The notes beneath the pieces were generated by a model. That model saw only the letters and a list, made by a program, of their open reading frames with translations, was not told where the DNA came from and ran no database searches. Positions 8,851 to 16,222 of a stretch of DNA of 22,028 nt are shown one piece after another (position 1 is the stretch's first letter; the number at the start of each line of letters is the position of its first letter). The position numbers were made by a program, and so were the translations under genes. The stretch is taken from positions 1 through 22,028 of the forward strand of contig JABUUX010000031.1 in assembly GCA_021442965.1 (NCBI GenBank). Direction: 5' to 3'. The DNA is from Treponema sp. GTDB lineage: Bacteria > Spirochaetota > Spirochaetia > Treponematales > Treponemataceae.

Positions 8851-9908
8851 TAGAATTTCTTTATAAAATCAGAAAGCATAACTGCCATTTTTTCGTGCGT
8901 TGCAGCACTTGGGTGCCAGTCTGCCGCTATACCGTCGCTTTCTTCTTGTACCGGGAAAGTAAGAGTTTTAATCATTGCGGAAGGAAATTCCTTTTGGAAT
9001 TTATCTACTGCTTTTTCAATGGCAGGGCAAAGAAGCTGTCCCATAACACCAAGACAGCAGATGATTTTTGCTGAAGGAGTTCTTCTGTGAACTTCTTCAA
9101 TAAGGGCTCTGTAAAGATTTATAAAAGACAGAGTGCGGTTTTCTTTGTCTCTTGTATAGCTCTGATCGTTTGTACCTATATTTACGATTACATAATCTGG
9201 AACATATTTTTCTGAATCCCATACTTCAGGATCTTTATTAAGTCTTAAACACGCACTCTTATCGGTATAAGGCCAGGTACGCAGCATAGTCCAGTCATCA
9301 TCGGGGAGTTCAACTGCAGGATCAACGTATTTTGAAATAACACCGATTCCACTCCAGGAAATCATGTTATAGTCTGCATTCAGTTTAAGAGCTGTTCGGT
9401 ATGCGTATCCTTTATCGGCACGTTCAATTTCAGTTCTGAAAGTGTCTTTATTCCATTCACCATCAATTCCGTAACCGCAGGTAATGGAATCTCCAATAAA
9501 TTCCAGTTTCATGTCATATTTGTGTTCTGAAAGGTTTACAAGTTGTCCGTCAATTTCCAAAGATACAAAACCTGCCATCCCAAATGCATCTTCTGTAATT
9601 TTCATAACTCGGATTTTAACAGTTTGTTCAGTGTCACTTTCAAAAAGAACGCAATCATTTTCTTTTGTACATAGCTCCAAATGCTTATCGGCTTCCTGAT
9701 GGAAATCTTCGTTTAGGGGAGAAACAAAAATGCCAAGCCAGCAATAATTTTCGCGATTCCAGTTTTCAACATCGCTTATGATTTTAGAAACTGCTTTTTT
9801 CCCTGTAAAGGCAAATTCAAAGCTTGAAGCAGTCCAGTTAAAATAGCGGACGCCGTCCGAATCCAGACAGCGTCCTTTCCATAAAAGTTTATCTTTTGAA
9901 ACAATCAT
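8850..9908 (-). CDS. SGNH/GDSL hydrolase resembling carbohydrate esterase family 2
   Basis: A 352-residue protein. The first 125 residues form a beta-rich domain like the jelly-roll domain of CE2 acetylxylan esterases. The SGNH hydrolase domain follows, with EFIGDSIT (nucleophile Ser141), NIGTND (245-248) and DWHPS with the presumed catalytic His332. The canonical acidic residue three positions before that His is Ala, which agrees with CE2 enzymes described as using a Ser-His dyad. Expected chemistry is removal of acetyl or similar esters from carbohydrates. No signal peptide is visible, unlike most polysaccharide-acting CE2 enzymes, so it may act inside the cell. A longer frame from TTG at 9947 exists, but the ATG at 9906-9908, one base after the pgsA stop, is the better start and implies translational coupling to pgsA. 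Confidence 0.83.
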   Translation of the reverse strand: MIVSKDKLLWKGRCLDSDGVRYFNWTASSFEFAFTGKKAVSKIISDVENWNRENYCWLGIFVSPLNEDFHQEADKHLELCTKENDCVLFESDTEQTVKIRVMKITEDAFGMAGFVSLEIDGQLVNLSEHKYDMKLEFIGDSITCGYGIDGEWNKDTFRTEIERADKGYAYRTALKLNADYNMISWSGIGVISKYVDPAVELPDDDWTMLRTWPYTDKSACLRLNKDPEVWDSEKYVPDYVIVNIGTNDQSYTRDKENRTLSFINLYRALIEEVHRRTPSAKIICCLGVMGQLLCPAIEKAVDKFQKEFPSAMIKTLTFPVQEESDGIAADWHPSAATHEKMAVMLSDFIKKF

Positions 9909-9909
9909 T

Positions 9910-10548
9910 TTACTTTTTTTCCAAAGAGAAAACAGATTTGAAAGCAATAAGGTAATCTATGAATGAAACATAGCTTAGAATCAAACATACACTGAAAAGA
10001 CAAATTGCAGTAACCCTAAGTCCTGCAAAAATTGGATAAGACATTACAAAACCTGCTCTAACATGAAGTTCCAGAATCAGAGCAAAGAAAGCAGAAAGAA
10101 CATAGAAAACAGTTTTTAATTTTCCGCCTTTTCTTGCTGCAATAGCAGTACCTCTCATAGCCGCAACCATACGAAGGAACGTCATAGTAATTTCACGGTA
10201 AAGAATGAAAACAAAAATTACAGGAGGCATAAATCTTAGTTCAGATTTGTAAGAAAACATAAGACAGCAGAAAGTGGAGATGTGAAGAATAACATCAGCA
10301 AAAGGATCAAACACTTTTCCAAAGTCAGAAACTTCGTTGTGTTTGCGGGCATAGTGACCGTCCAAAGCATCTGTAATTTCTGCAAAAATCAGAAAAGGAA
10401 TAAGAATAAAAGCAGAATATTTTGCAACTGAATCACAAAGTGTTGAATCCAAACCAAAGTTCTGTAGCCAGATTGGAACAAAGTAGATTAGAAAAACAAC
10501 TGGAGCTGCAATAATACGAACTGTAGTAAATTTGTTTGATGTACTCAT
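9910..10548 (-). CDS. pgsA: CDP-alcohol phosphatidyltransferase, probably phosphatidylglycerophosphate synthase
   Basis: A 212-residue integral membrane enzyme. It carries the full CDP-alcohol phosphatidyltransferase motif: Asp60, Asp63-Gly64, Ala67-Arg68, Gly77, Asp81 and Asp85, which bind metal and the CDP-lipid. The N-terminus (NKFTTVRIIAAPVVFLIYF) has the PgsA-type opening, so transfer of phosphatidyl to glycerol 3-phosphate is the likeliest reaction; other alcohol acceptors cannot be excluded. Several hydrophobic helices follow. An AAGGA ribosome site precedes the ATG. A hairpin terminator (10578-10596) separates it from the exporter gene upstream on the same strand, so the pgsA-esterase pair is probably its own unit, with possible read-through. 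The esterase starts 1 base after its stop. Confidence 0.88.
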   Translation of the reverse strand: MSTSNKFTTVRIIAAPVVFLIYFVPIWLQNFGLDSTLCDSVAKYSAFILIPFLIFAEITDALDGHYARKHNEVSDFGKVFDPFADVILHISTFCCLMFSYKSELRFMPPVIFVFILYREITMTFLRMVAAMRGTAIAARKGGKLKTVFYVLSAFFALILELHVRAGFVMSYPIFAGLRVTAICLFSVCLILSYVSFIDYLIAFKSVFSLEKK

Positions 10549-10569
10549 AATAAAATCTATCCTTACTAA

Positions 10570-10596
10570 TATAATAAACCCGCATGGTATGCGGGT
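10570..10596 (-). terminator. Rho-independent terminator of the ACP-to-exporter unit
   Basis: Perfect 8-base stem ACCCGCAT/ATGCGGGT (10578-10585 with 10589-10596) with a 3-base loop. On the minus strand it is followed by the T-rich TTTATTATATT. It lies 15 bases after the stop of the MMPL exporter gene and before pgsA, so it marks the end of the long minus-strand operon. On the plus strand it is also followed, after CTAG, by eight T. Confidence 0.8.
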
Positions 10597-10610
10597 CTAG
10601 TTTTTTTTAT

Positions 10611-12995
10611 TTAGCTTCTGTCATAGAAAACAGAACTAAGGTATGCAGTAATTAATCCTGTAAAGATTGAAAGTCCAATCAAGTGAACAGGTTTAAAAGA
10701 ACTTAAGGCTAAAGCACCGAATGAAATAACGGTTGTAACAAAGGAAAGCATTATAGCGTAAGGTTCCAGAATAGAATCTTCCTTTCCTTTGTGTTTTTCG
10801 TTTTCCATCATATAGATGATGTAGTCCAGCCCAAGTCCCAGAACAAGAATCATTCCCACAATAGAGAAGAACTCCAAATGAATTTTTGCTATGGCAAAAA
10901 CACAGGTTACTACTATCATAATCAGAACAGGAATAGAAATAATTTTCAAAGCCTGTTTTGTTTTGTAGAAGAAACGCAGAATTATATAAATTACAACGTA
11001 GGCAACGGCAAAGAAAACCAAAATCATCTTTGTCAGTTTGTCCAGGTCGCGGCTTATGTCATTCATTTTACTTATGTAGAAAATATTTTCGTCTTCAGAG
11101 AAAGTTCTGAATCCGTCATCGTCACTGGTAAGACCTGGAAGAAGAACAGAATAATATTCACCGTCCAGTTCACCAAGCCATGCAGAAGAAATAGATTCCA
11201 GAAGTGAAGCAGGAACGTTTCCTTTTTCAATTGAAATAAAATCATCTTCTGAAGTTTTGAAAGAGGCTCGCAGGTCGTTTGCGCATTCAGGTTCAAATCC
11301 CAGATACTCATACTGTATTTCCGCAATTTCCAGAAGTTTTTCACATGCAGCTCTGGATTTTTTCTGTGTGTCTACAGAAGGAATAAAGAGGGTTGTTCCC
11401 AGGTATCCGTCAGAATAATTATTTGCAGCACAATAGGCTTTTAAATCTTTTGCCAGTTTTTCTTCGTTTACCAAAACATCGTTTTCTGAGTTACCCTTTA
11501 CAATGTACCAGCCCGAAGGGTTGTAGTTCAGTACTTTTACAGCTTCAACTTCATCCTGCAGTTCACGACCTTCCATTGTGTAAAGTTTTCCCAAATCATT
11601 TTTTATGCCAATGTTTTTGTAGAAGACAGCCAGAAGTACAATTGGAATAAGGAAGATACCAGTGTTTACCCAGCGACCAACTTTTTTCTTGTTGTACCAT
11701 TCAGGGGTCTTCATCATTTTTATTGTGCGGATTTTTCTGTGCTGTTCTTTTGGAAATGGAATGTAAGGGTACAGACAGATTGTTGTAAGGAAAGAACTTA
11801 TAATTCCAACAATGGAGAACAAAGACATCTGTTTTAGAAGTCTGTATGGTGCCAGAATAAGAATTGCAAAGCAGAGAACTGTAGAAATAAGAGACATAGA
11901 AAGGCCTTTTAGCATCTGCATTCTTATTTCTTTCCCTGTTGTAAGTTTTTTATTTGCTTTCCAATGAATGAAGTAATGAAGACTGTAGTCAATACATGAA
12001 CCGATAAGGGAAGTTCCAAAAACCAAAGTCAGAACATGAACTTTCCCAAAGGCAGCAAGTGTTGCAGTAAGTGCCGAGGCAATGGAAAGAAAGATTGAGG
12101 CTACAGAACAGGCAATAGGAACGGGGTTTTTGAAAACTCCAAAGAGGATAATTACAACAGCCAGCATAGAAACTAAAGAGATGATAGTAATTTCTTTAGA
12201 GGCTTCTGTAGAGCTTTTATAACTGTGGAACGGTGTTCCTTCGTAAACAAATCTTGTTCCGTCTTTTTCCAAAGGGTCGCAGACTTCGTGAATTTGAACT
12301 ACAGCATTTGATTTACTGGCCAAAGCGGCACCTTCTTTGCTAAGGGTGGCCGAAATCATTACATACCAGTTACCTTCGTATTGGGCAGCAAGCACTCCGT
12401 CTTTTACAGACATTGCTGTTCCTGAATTCTGCAGACGTGAAAGGTATGTGTTCAGATTGTATTCAGTAAGCATGAACGGATCTGAATCCAGATTATCAAG
12501 ACTTGTCATTGTAAAAGCACCGAAGACAGAGGCTAAAGCATTTTCTGCAAAAGCTTCAGCACCTCCGTTCAGAATATTGTCAGCCGTTTCTTCATCTAAA
12601 AGATTCCAGCGATACTTGTATATAAAGTCTAAAGTGTCTCCACTTGATTCAATTCCAGAGTAAAGTGTGATTGTGTCGAATTTTGGAGAATCTTTAAGCT
12701 GGTCGTATACTTTTACAGCAGCATTTTTTGCTTCCTTAAAGTCTTCATTTTTGACAAGAATATAAACGTTGTTTGCTCTGCTTGAAGTAAGTTCTGCATC
12801 TGCTTTTTTGATAGCTTTCTGGTCAAAGGAAGCCGGAAACATATTCATAAGGTCGGCATCTATTCCAATCTCTCCCTTTCGGACACCGACGTTAATCAAA
12901 AAAGATGTAGCAATGACAGCATAAAATGCTATCCAGATAAAAAGATAATTTCTGTTAGAAAGGTTATTCAGCCAGGAAGAAAGCTTTTTCGCCAT
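10611..12995 (-). CDS. MMPL/RND-family exporter of an aryl-polyene-type cluster
   Basis: A 794-residue membrane protein with the two-half plan of RND/MMPL transporters. Each half has one membrane helix, a large extracytoplasmic loop (about 40-270 and about 465-655) and a bundle of about five helices. The first bundle contains GSCIDYSLHYFIHWKANKK and the second LGLGLDYIIYMMENEKHKGK, the conserved Gly-x-x-x-Asp-Tyr proton-relay region of this family. Predicted exporters of this kind occur in aryl-polyene clusters together with a LolA-like carrier, ACPs and acyltransferases, where they are thought to move the lipid product out of the inner membrane. The start overlaps the end of the LolA-like gene by 32 bases, with an AAGGAG ribosome site inside that gene about 7 bases before the ATG, implying coupled translation. 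It is last in the operon. Confidence 0.9.
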   Translation of the reverse strand: MAKKLSSWLNNLSNRNYLFIWIAFYAVIATSFLINVGVRKGEIGIDADLMNMFPASFDQKAIKKADAELTSSRANNVYILVKNEDFKEAKNAAVKVYDQLKDSPKFDTITLYSGIESSGDTLDFIYKYRWNLLDEETADNILNGGAEAFAENALASVFGAFTMTSLDNLDSDPFMLTEYNLNTYLSRLQNSGTAMSVKDGVLAAQYEGNWYVMISATLSKEGAALASKSNAVVQIHEVCDPLEKDGTRFVYEGTPFHSYKSSTEASKEITIISLVSMLAVVIILFGVFKNPVPIACSVASIFLSIASALTATLAAFGKVHVLTLVFGTSLIGSCIDYSLHYFIHWKANKKLTTGKEIRMQMLKGLSMSLISTVLCFAILILAPYRLLKQMSLFSIVGIISSFLTTICLYPYIPFPKEQHRKIRTIKMMKTPEWYNKKKVGRWVNTGIFLIPIVLLAVFYKNIGIKNDLGKLYTMEGRELQDEVEAVKVLNYNPSGWYIVKGNSENDVLVNEEKLAKDLKAYCAANNYSDGYLGTTLFIPSVDTQKKSRAACEKLLEIAEIQYEYLGFEPECANDLRASFKTSEDDFISIEKGNVPASLLESISSAWLGELDGEYYSVLLPGLTSDDDGFRTFSEDENIFYISKMNDISRDLDKLTKMILVFFAVAYVVIYIILRFFYKTKQALKIISIPVLIMIVVTCVFAIAKIHLEFFSIVGMILVLGLGLDYIIYMMENEKHKGKEDSILEPYAIMLSFVTTVISFGALALSSFKPVHLIGLSIFTGLITAYLSSVFYDRS

Positions 12996-13590
12996 CCGAT
13001 AACTCCTTAGGATATTTTTGGTTTATAAATGAATAAGTGATTGTATTTTCTGAGGCTTCTGTCATGGTGATAGAGTCAAGAGATGTAATATCAGAAACAG
13101 TGCCTTTCAGAGTAAGTGATTTCATTACTGATTTTATTGTTGAATCTTTTGGATCCAGATTTATAGTCCATTTTCCAGCAGCTTCCTCTGAAAAGAAGGT
13201 GTTGAAGTTTTCTTGGAGAAGGGTAAGGTCATTTGTAAAAACCGCCTTCAATGTATTTGCAATGCTTGAAAAAATTTCGTTTCCCGCAGCTTCTATTACA
13301 GTACGACTTCCGTCAGCGGCAGTTTGGATAATTTGAGTTTCGCTCACAGCCAGAGTTGATGGGAAAGGCTTTACAGTCTTCCACATAATTCCTTCCAGGC
13401 TGAAAATAAAGTTTCCGGAAGATTTAAGAGATCTTCCAGTAGCTTTCATGGTTTTTACCTGAGTAAAATCACCAGTTGTGTGAGGATGTTTTGCAAGGCC
13501 TGCACAAACTGATTCAAGAGATGCTGCAAAAGATGCAGAAGTAATAAAAAGAGCAGCAAAAAGGATGCAAATTGTTTTTTTCATTCTCAT
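12964..13590 (-). CDS. LolA-like periplasmic outer-membrane lipoprotein/lipid carrier
   Basis: A 208-residue protein with a clear Sec signal peptide (MKK, hydrophobic core, SASFA near residue 22). The mature part shows the LolA-like pattern: HTTGDFTQVKTMKATGRSLK, then SGNFIFSLEGIMWKTVKPFP, corresponding to the half-barrel strands that bind acyl chains. LolA carries lipoproteins from inner to outer membrane; the divergent LolA-like proteins in aryl-polyene clusters are presumed to carry the polyene lipid. The gene lies directly before and overlaps the MMPL exporter, supporting a shared transport job. A GGAG ribosome site precedes the first ATG; a second ATG two codons later is also possible. 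It is unlikely to be the housekeeping LolA given this position. Confidence 0.88.
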   Translation of the reverse strand: MRMKKTICILFAALFITSASFAASLESVCAGLAKHPHTTGDFTQVKTMKATGRSLKSSGNFIFSLEGIMWKTVKPFPSTLAVSETQIIQTAADGSRTVIEAAGNEIFSSIANTLKAVFTNDLTLLQENFNTFFSEEAAGKWTINLDPKDSTIKSVMKSLTLKGTVSDITSLDSITMTEASENTITYSFINQKYPKELSDGEKAFFLAE

Positions 13591-13620
13591 ATAGTTCTCC
13601 TTAATAAAAAATAAGTAAGG

Positions 13621-14052
13621 TTATTCACCTTTGTGTCCAATTAATTTTTCAACTTTATCAGTGAATACTTTAGGACAGACAAACTCTGACTCCCAGGTAG
13701 AAATCTTCAATGCCATTTGAGTACTTTCTGCTTTTGTAGCAATTTCGCCTGCAGCATTGTATATCTCATATTTTATTTTAATTCTGTTTTCATATTCAAT
13801 AAGGGTAGATTTTATGGTTGCTGTTTCGTTAAAGCGCAAAGATCTTATATATTTTAGATTCAGGCTTGTTACTGGGAAAGCATATCCGCTTTCAACCATC
13901 TGAGTATAACCGTATCCTATTTCATCTAAAAGTGCACAACGTCCAACTTCCATAAATTTTACATAGTTTCCGTGCCAAGCTACATTCATAGAATCGACAT
14001 CATAGAATTCAACCTTAAATTTTGTTTCTACTGTATAAAGACCTTTTTCCAT
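13621..14052 (-). CDS. 4HBT hotdog-fold acyl-thioesterase
   Basis: A 143-residue single-domain hotdog protein of the 4-hydroxybenzoyl-CoA thioesterase/YbgC type. The diagnostic N-terminal motif is present: VEFYDVDSMNVAWHGNYVKF, with Asp18/Asp20 and His27 in the positions of Y-x-D-x-D...H-x-x-Y, followed by E-V-G-R. In this setting it probably releases or edits acyl chains bound to one of the two ACPs or to CoA. It lies between the LpxL-like acyltransferase (33-base gap) and the LolA-like gene (30-base gap), in the same direction, with an AGGGAA ribosome site. Thioesterases of this type are usual members of aryl-polyene clusters. The exact substrate is not shown by the sequence. Confidence 0.87.
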   Translation of the reverse strand: MEKGLYTVETKFKVEFYDVDSMNVAWHGNYVKFMEVGRCALLDEIGYGYTQMVESGYAFPVTSLNLKYIRSLRFNETATIKSTLIEYENRIKIKYEIYNAAGEIATKAESTQMALKISTWESEFVCPKVFTDKVEKLIGHKGE

Positions 14053-14085
14053 TTATGTTCCCTGTCAGTCTGTTATCTTTATTTT

Positions 14086-15075
14086 TTAATCCTTTTCATA
14101 TGATAACAACCAGAAGTTATAAAAGTTATACCACTGGTAAGGATATTGAATGCAATAATGTTCTATTTTTGAAATGAATTCATCACAAAGAGCATTAATT
14201 TTGTTTTCGCGTTCTTTTCTTGTACAGTTCAAATCAATTTTTGAACGTTCTACATACATATGATTTTTAGAGTTTATTGATGTAGTTTTATCTCTAAGCC
14301 CAAAAATGTAGTAAACCGGAGCCTCAAGTAGAGTTGCTATCAGATAAACGCCATAAGGGAAATCAGCTTCCTGTCCCAAAAATTTCTTTCTAAGGAATCT
14401 TTCTTTTGATGTGGCTGCTGTTCTGTCTCCCGCAACAACAACAAGTTCTCCGCGGTCAATGCACTCCTGCATGTGTTCAATAGTTTCAGGACCAATATCA
14501 TGAGTATCAATAGTGTTCATTGTAAAGCCCGGATTTACTTCTTTAAGAGTCTGAAAGAAAATTTCAGCCGCATGAATTTCCATCAGAACATTTACAGGAA
14601 TTGCCTTAGAAACACCAGTACGATTAAATGATGTAAGGCTTCTAAGAAGTTCCGAATTTCCAAGATGAGAGGTAAACAGAAGAGCTCCTTTCCCCTGTTC
14701 AAGTCTTTCTATAAGTTCCTGGCAGTCATCATCGTGAGTAATCAGCTGGTCGTATTCAATTTTTCCAAGCCAGCCGGCAAGTTTTTCCAGGAATGCAATA
14801 GAAAAGGAAAGAATCGATTTGTATGGCGAAATAATTTTTGGGACTTCACCATTTGTGAATTCTTTGAGTTTTTTTTGAAATACTCTGGATTCGTGTCTGC
14901 CACGTTTACTGAACAAATAGTAAAAGAATGCAACCGGGTAGGCAAGACAGTTTACAACTGCATTCGGAAGATGCTTAAGAAGAGAAAGTAATAATTTAAT
15001 TGGTCTGCTGCTGCTTACAGTTTCCTTTTGTTCAGACCAGTGAAGGTCAGATTCTTTTTGTCGTTTTCTTTTCAT
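14086..15075 (-). CDS. LpxL/HtrB-like lysophospholipid acyltransferase
   Basis: A 329-residue membrane-associated acyltransferase of the LPLAT superfamily, lipid A acyltransferase branch. The catalytic H-x4-E motif is SHLGNSELL with His137 and Glu142, followed by VVVAGDRTA near residue 215 and the family's C-terminal QYPYQWYNFYNFW. It would move an acyl group from an ACP or CoA to a lipid or sugar acceptor. The very basic N-terminus (KRKRQK) precedes a hydrophobic segment near residues 35-55. Its ATG overlaps the stop of the glycosyltransferase gene (ATGA), so the two are coupled. From memory, some proteobacterial aryl-polyene clusters carry these two functions in one fused protein. If the host lacks lipopolysaccharide, as Treponema does, a lipid A role is unlikely and a role in anchoring the polyene is favoured. 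Confidence 0.88.
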   Translation of the reverse strand: MKRKRQKESDLHWSEQKETVSSSRPIKLLLSLLKHLPNAVVNCLAYPVAFFYYLFSKRGRHESRVFQKKLKEFTNGEVPKIISPYKSILSFSIAFLEKLAGWLGKIEYDQLITHDDDCQELIERLEQGKGALLFTSHLGNSELLRSLTSFNRTGVSKAIPVNVLMEIHAAEIFFQTLKEVNPGFTMNTIDTHDIGPETIEHMQECIDRGELVVVAGDRTAATSKERFLRKKFLGQEADFPYGVYLIATLLEAPVYYIFGLRDKTTSINSKNHMYVERSKIDLNCTRKERENKINALCDEFISKIEHYCIQYPYQWYNFYNFWLLSYEKD

Positions 15076-15830
15076 GCCTTTACGGATGTCTTATTTTTCA
15101 ATTTTCTGGCCAAAAGAACAGGGAGTCTGATAATCATTCCAAGACAAAGCCTTGTATAAGTGAGAGCTATGTGTCCGTTATCACGAACCATTCGGAATGT
15201 TGAAATGCCGTCTTCAGGATAATGGATTTTCACTGGATGTGAAATAATCGGAATGTTCTTCCACGAGTAGTGAACCAGAATATTTATATCGTAGCCCATG
15301 TGGCTGTCGATTATTGCATGTTTCATTATCAGGTTATAGTAAGGTTCCACCGGATATACGCGGAATCCTATAAGTGCATCTTTTATTTCTTTTGAAAGTG
15401 TTACTACGTGTACCCAGCCGTTTGCAATTTTACGTCCGTTAAGTCTGGATTTAGGTACAGATTCATCGTATTCAGGATATGCACATATAAGGGCTTCAGG
15501 ATTTTTTTCTGATTCACTAAGAAATAAATCACATTGAGCAATATCATGCTGCCCGTCTGAGTCTACCTGCATTATGTGGGTAAGCCCCAGTTCGTGAGCT
15601 TTTAGAATTCCGTCAGTCATGGCACGACCTTTTCCGCCGTTTTTAGACCTGGTAACCAGATGTACTAAATCAAATTTTTTATCAGTTTCGGTAATATAAT
15701 CTTTGTTTATCTGGTCATTTCCGTCATCTACAACAATTATAGGATAGTTGTAGTGGATTAGTTGTGAGACAACACCGTCAAGGGTAGAACCATGTTTGTA
15801 TACTGGAATAATAAAACCGAATTTATTCAT
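15072..15830 (-). CDS. Family 2 (GT-A) glycosyltransferase
   Basis: A 252-residue GT-A enzyme. The N-terminus FGFIIPVYKHGSTLDGVV is the classic start of family 2 transferases. The nucleotide site VVDDG (Asp35-Asp36), KNGGKGRAMTDG and the metal-binding DxD in QVDSDGQHD (Asp90, Asp92) follow. It resembles dolichyl-phosphate-mannose-synthase-like transferases in length, with one hydrophobic C-terminal stretch near residue 230. The sugar and acceptor are unknown; in an aryl-polyene-type cluster it would glycosylate the lipid anchor. It starts 1 base after the dehydratase stop and its own stop overlaps the start of the acyltransferase by 4 bases, so the three genes are translationally linked. Confidence 0.88.
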   Translation of the reverse strand: MNKFGFIIPVYKHGSTLDGVVSQLIHYNYPIIVVDDGNDQINKDYITETDKKFDLVHLVTRSKNGGKGRAMTDGILKAHELGLTHIMQVDSDGQHDIAQCDLFLSESEKNPEALICAYPEYDESVPKSRLNGRKIANGWVHVVTLSKEIKDALIGFRVYPVEPYYNLIMKHAIIDSHMGYDINILVHYSWKNIPIISHPVKIHYPEDGISTFRMVRDNGHIALTYTRLCLGMIIRLPVLLARKLKNKTSVKA

Positions 15831-15831
15831 T

Positions 15832-16197
15832 TTATTCAGCCATTACAGTAAATGAGCCTGAGGAATAAACAAGCTCTGCATTTCCTGCATTAGAAAGCGT
15901 GTAGGAAACAGTATTTTTTTCAGCCTTATATGAAGCTTCAAGTTTAATTTTTGAGTCCGGTCGAATAGGAGCTGAAAATTTGATTCTGCGGATAGAAGGA
16001 ACCCAACGCTGAGTTTTAAAATATTTTCTGCAGAACCGGGTTACTACTTCAAATTGGGCAACAGCCGGAAGCAGTTTGTATTCCGGGAAGTGACCGTCAA
16101 AAAAGTCAGAACTTTCCGGAATAATAAATTCCAGAACAAGTTCATTGTTTTCATTCTTTACTATTTTTTCGTCTTTAATATCATGTTCGTTTTTCAT
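15832..16197 (-). CDS. FabZ/ApeI-like 3-hydroxyacyl-ACP dehydratase
   Basis: A 121-residue hotdog protein. The dehydratase signature FDGHFPEYKLLPAVAQFE is present, with catalytic His36 and the acidic residue Glu50 in the positions of the G-H-F-P...P-x-V...E motif. It would remove water from a 3-hydroxyacyl-ACP to give the conjugated double bonds of a polyene. Small size and the P-A-V-A-Q variant (instead of P-G-V) fit the aryl-polyene dehydratase ApeI better than housekeeping FabZ. An AGGAAA ribosome site precedes the ATG in a 25-base gap after the ligase gene. A second dehydratase known from aryl-polyene systems is not in the window. Confidence 0.85.
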   Translation of the reverse strand: MKNEHDIKDEKIVKNENNELVLEFIIPESSDFFDGHFPEYKLLPAVAQFEVVTRFCRKYFKTQRWVPSIRRIKFSAPIRPDSKIKLEASYKAEKNTVSYTLSNAGNAELVYSSGSFTVMAE

Positions 16198-16222
16198 AGT
16201 CTTTTCCTACTGGTTAGTTATT

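Noticed and set aside
9909..9947. Longer esterase reading frame from a TTG codon at 9947
   Set aside because: It would overlap pgsA by 38 bases and has no good ribosome site, whereas the ATG at 9908 follows the pgsA stop after one base and begins at the natural start of the domain.
10791..11207. 138-codon open frame antisense to the exporter gene
   Set aside because: Its composition (many Asn, His, Phe, Gln) reflects the reverse complement of a membrane-protein gene; no ribosome site or family match is evident.
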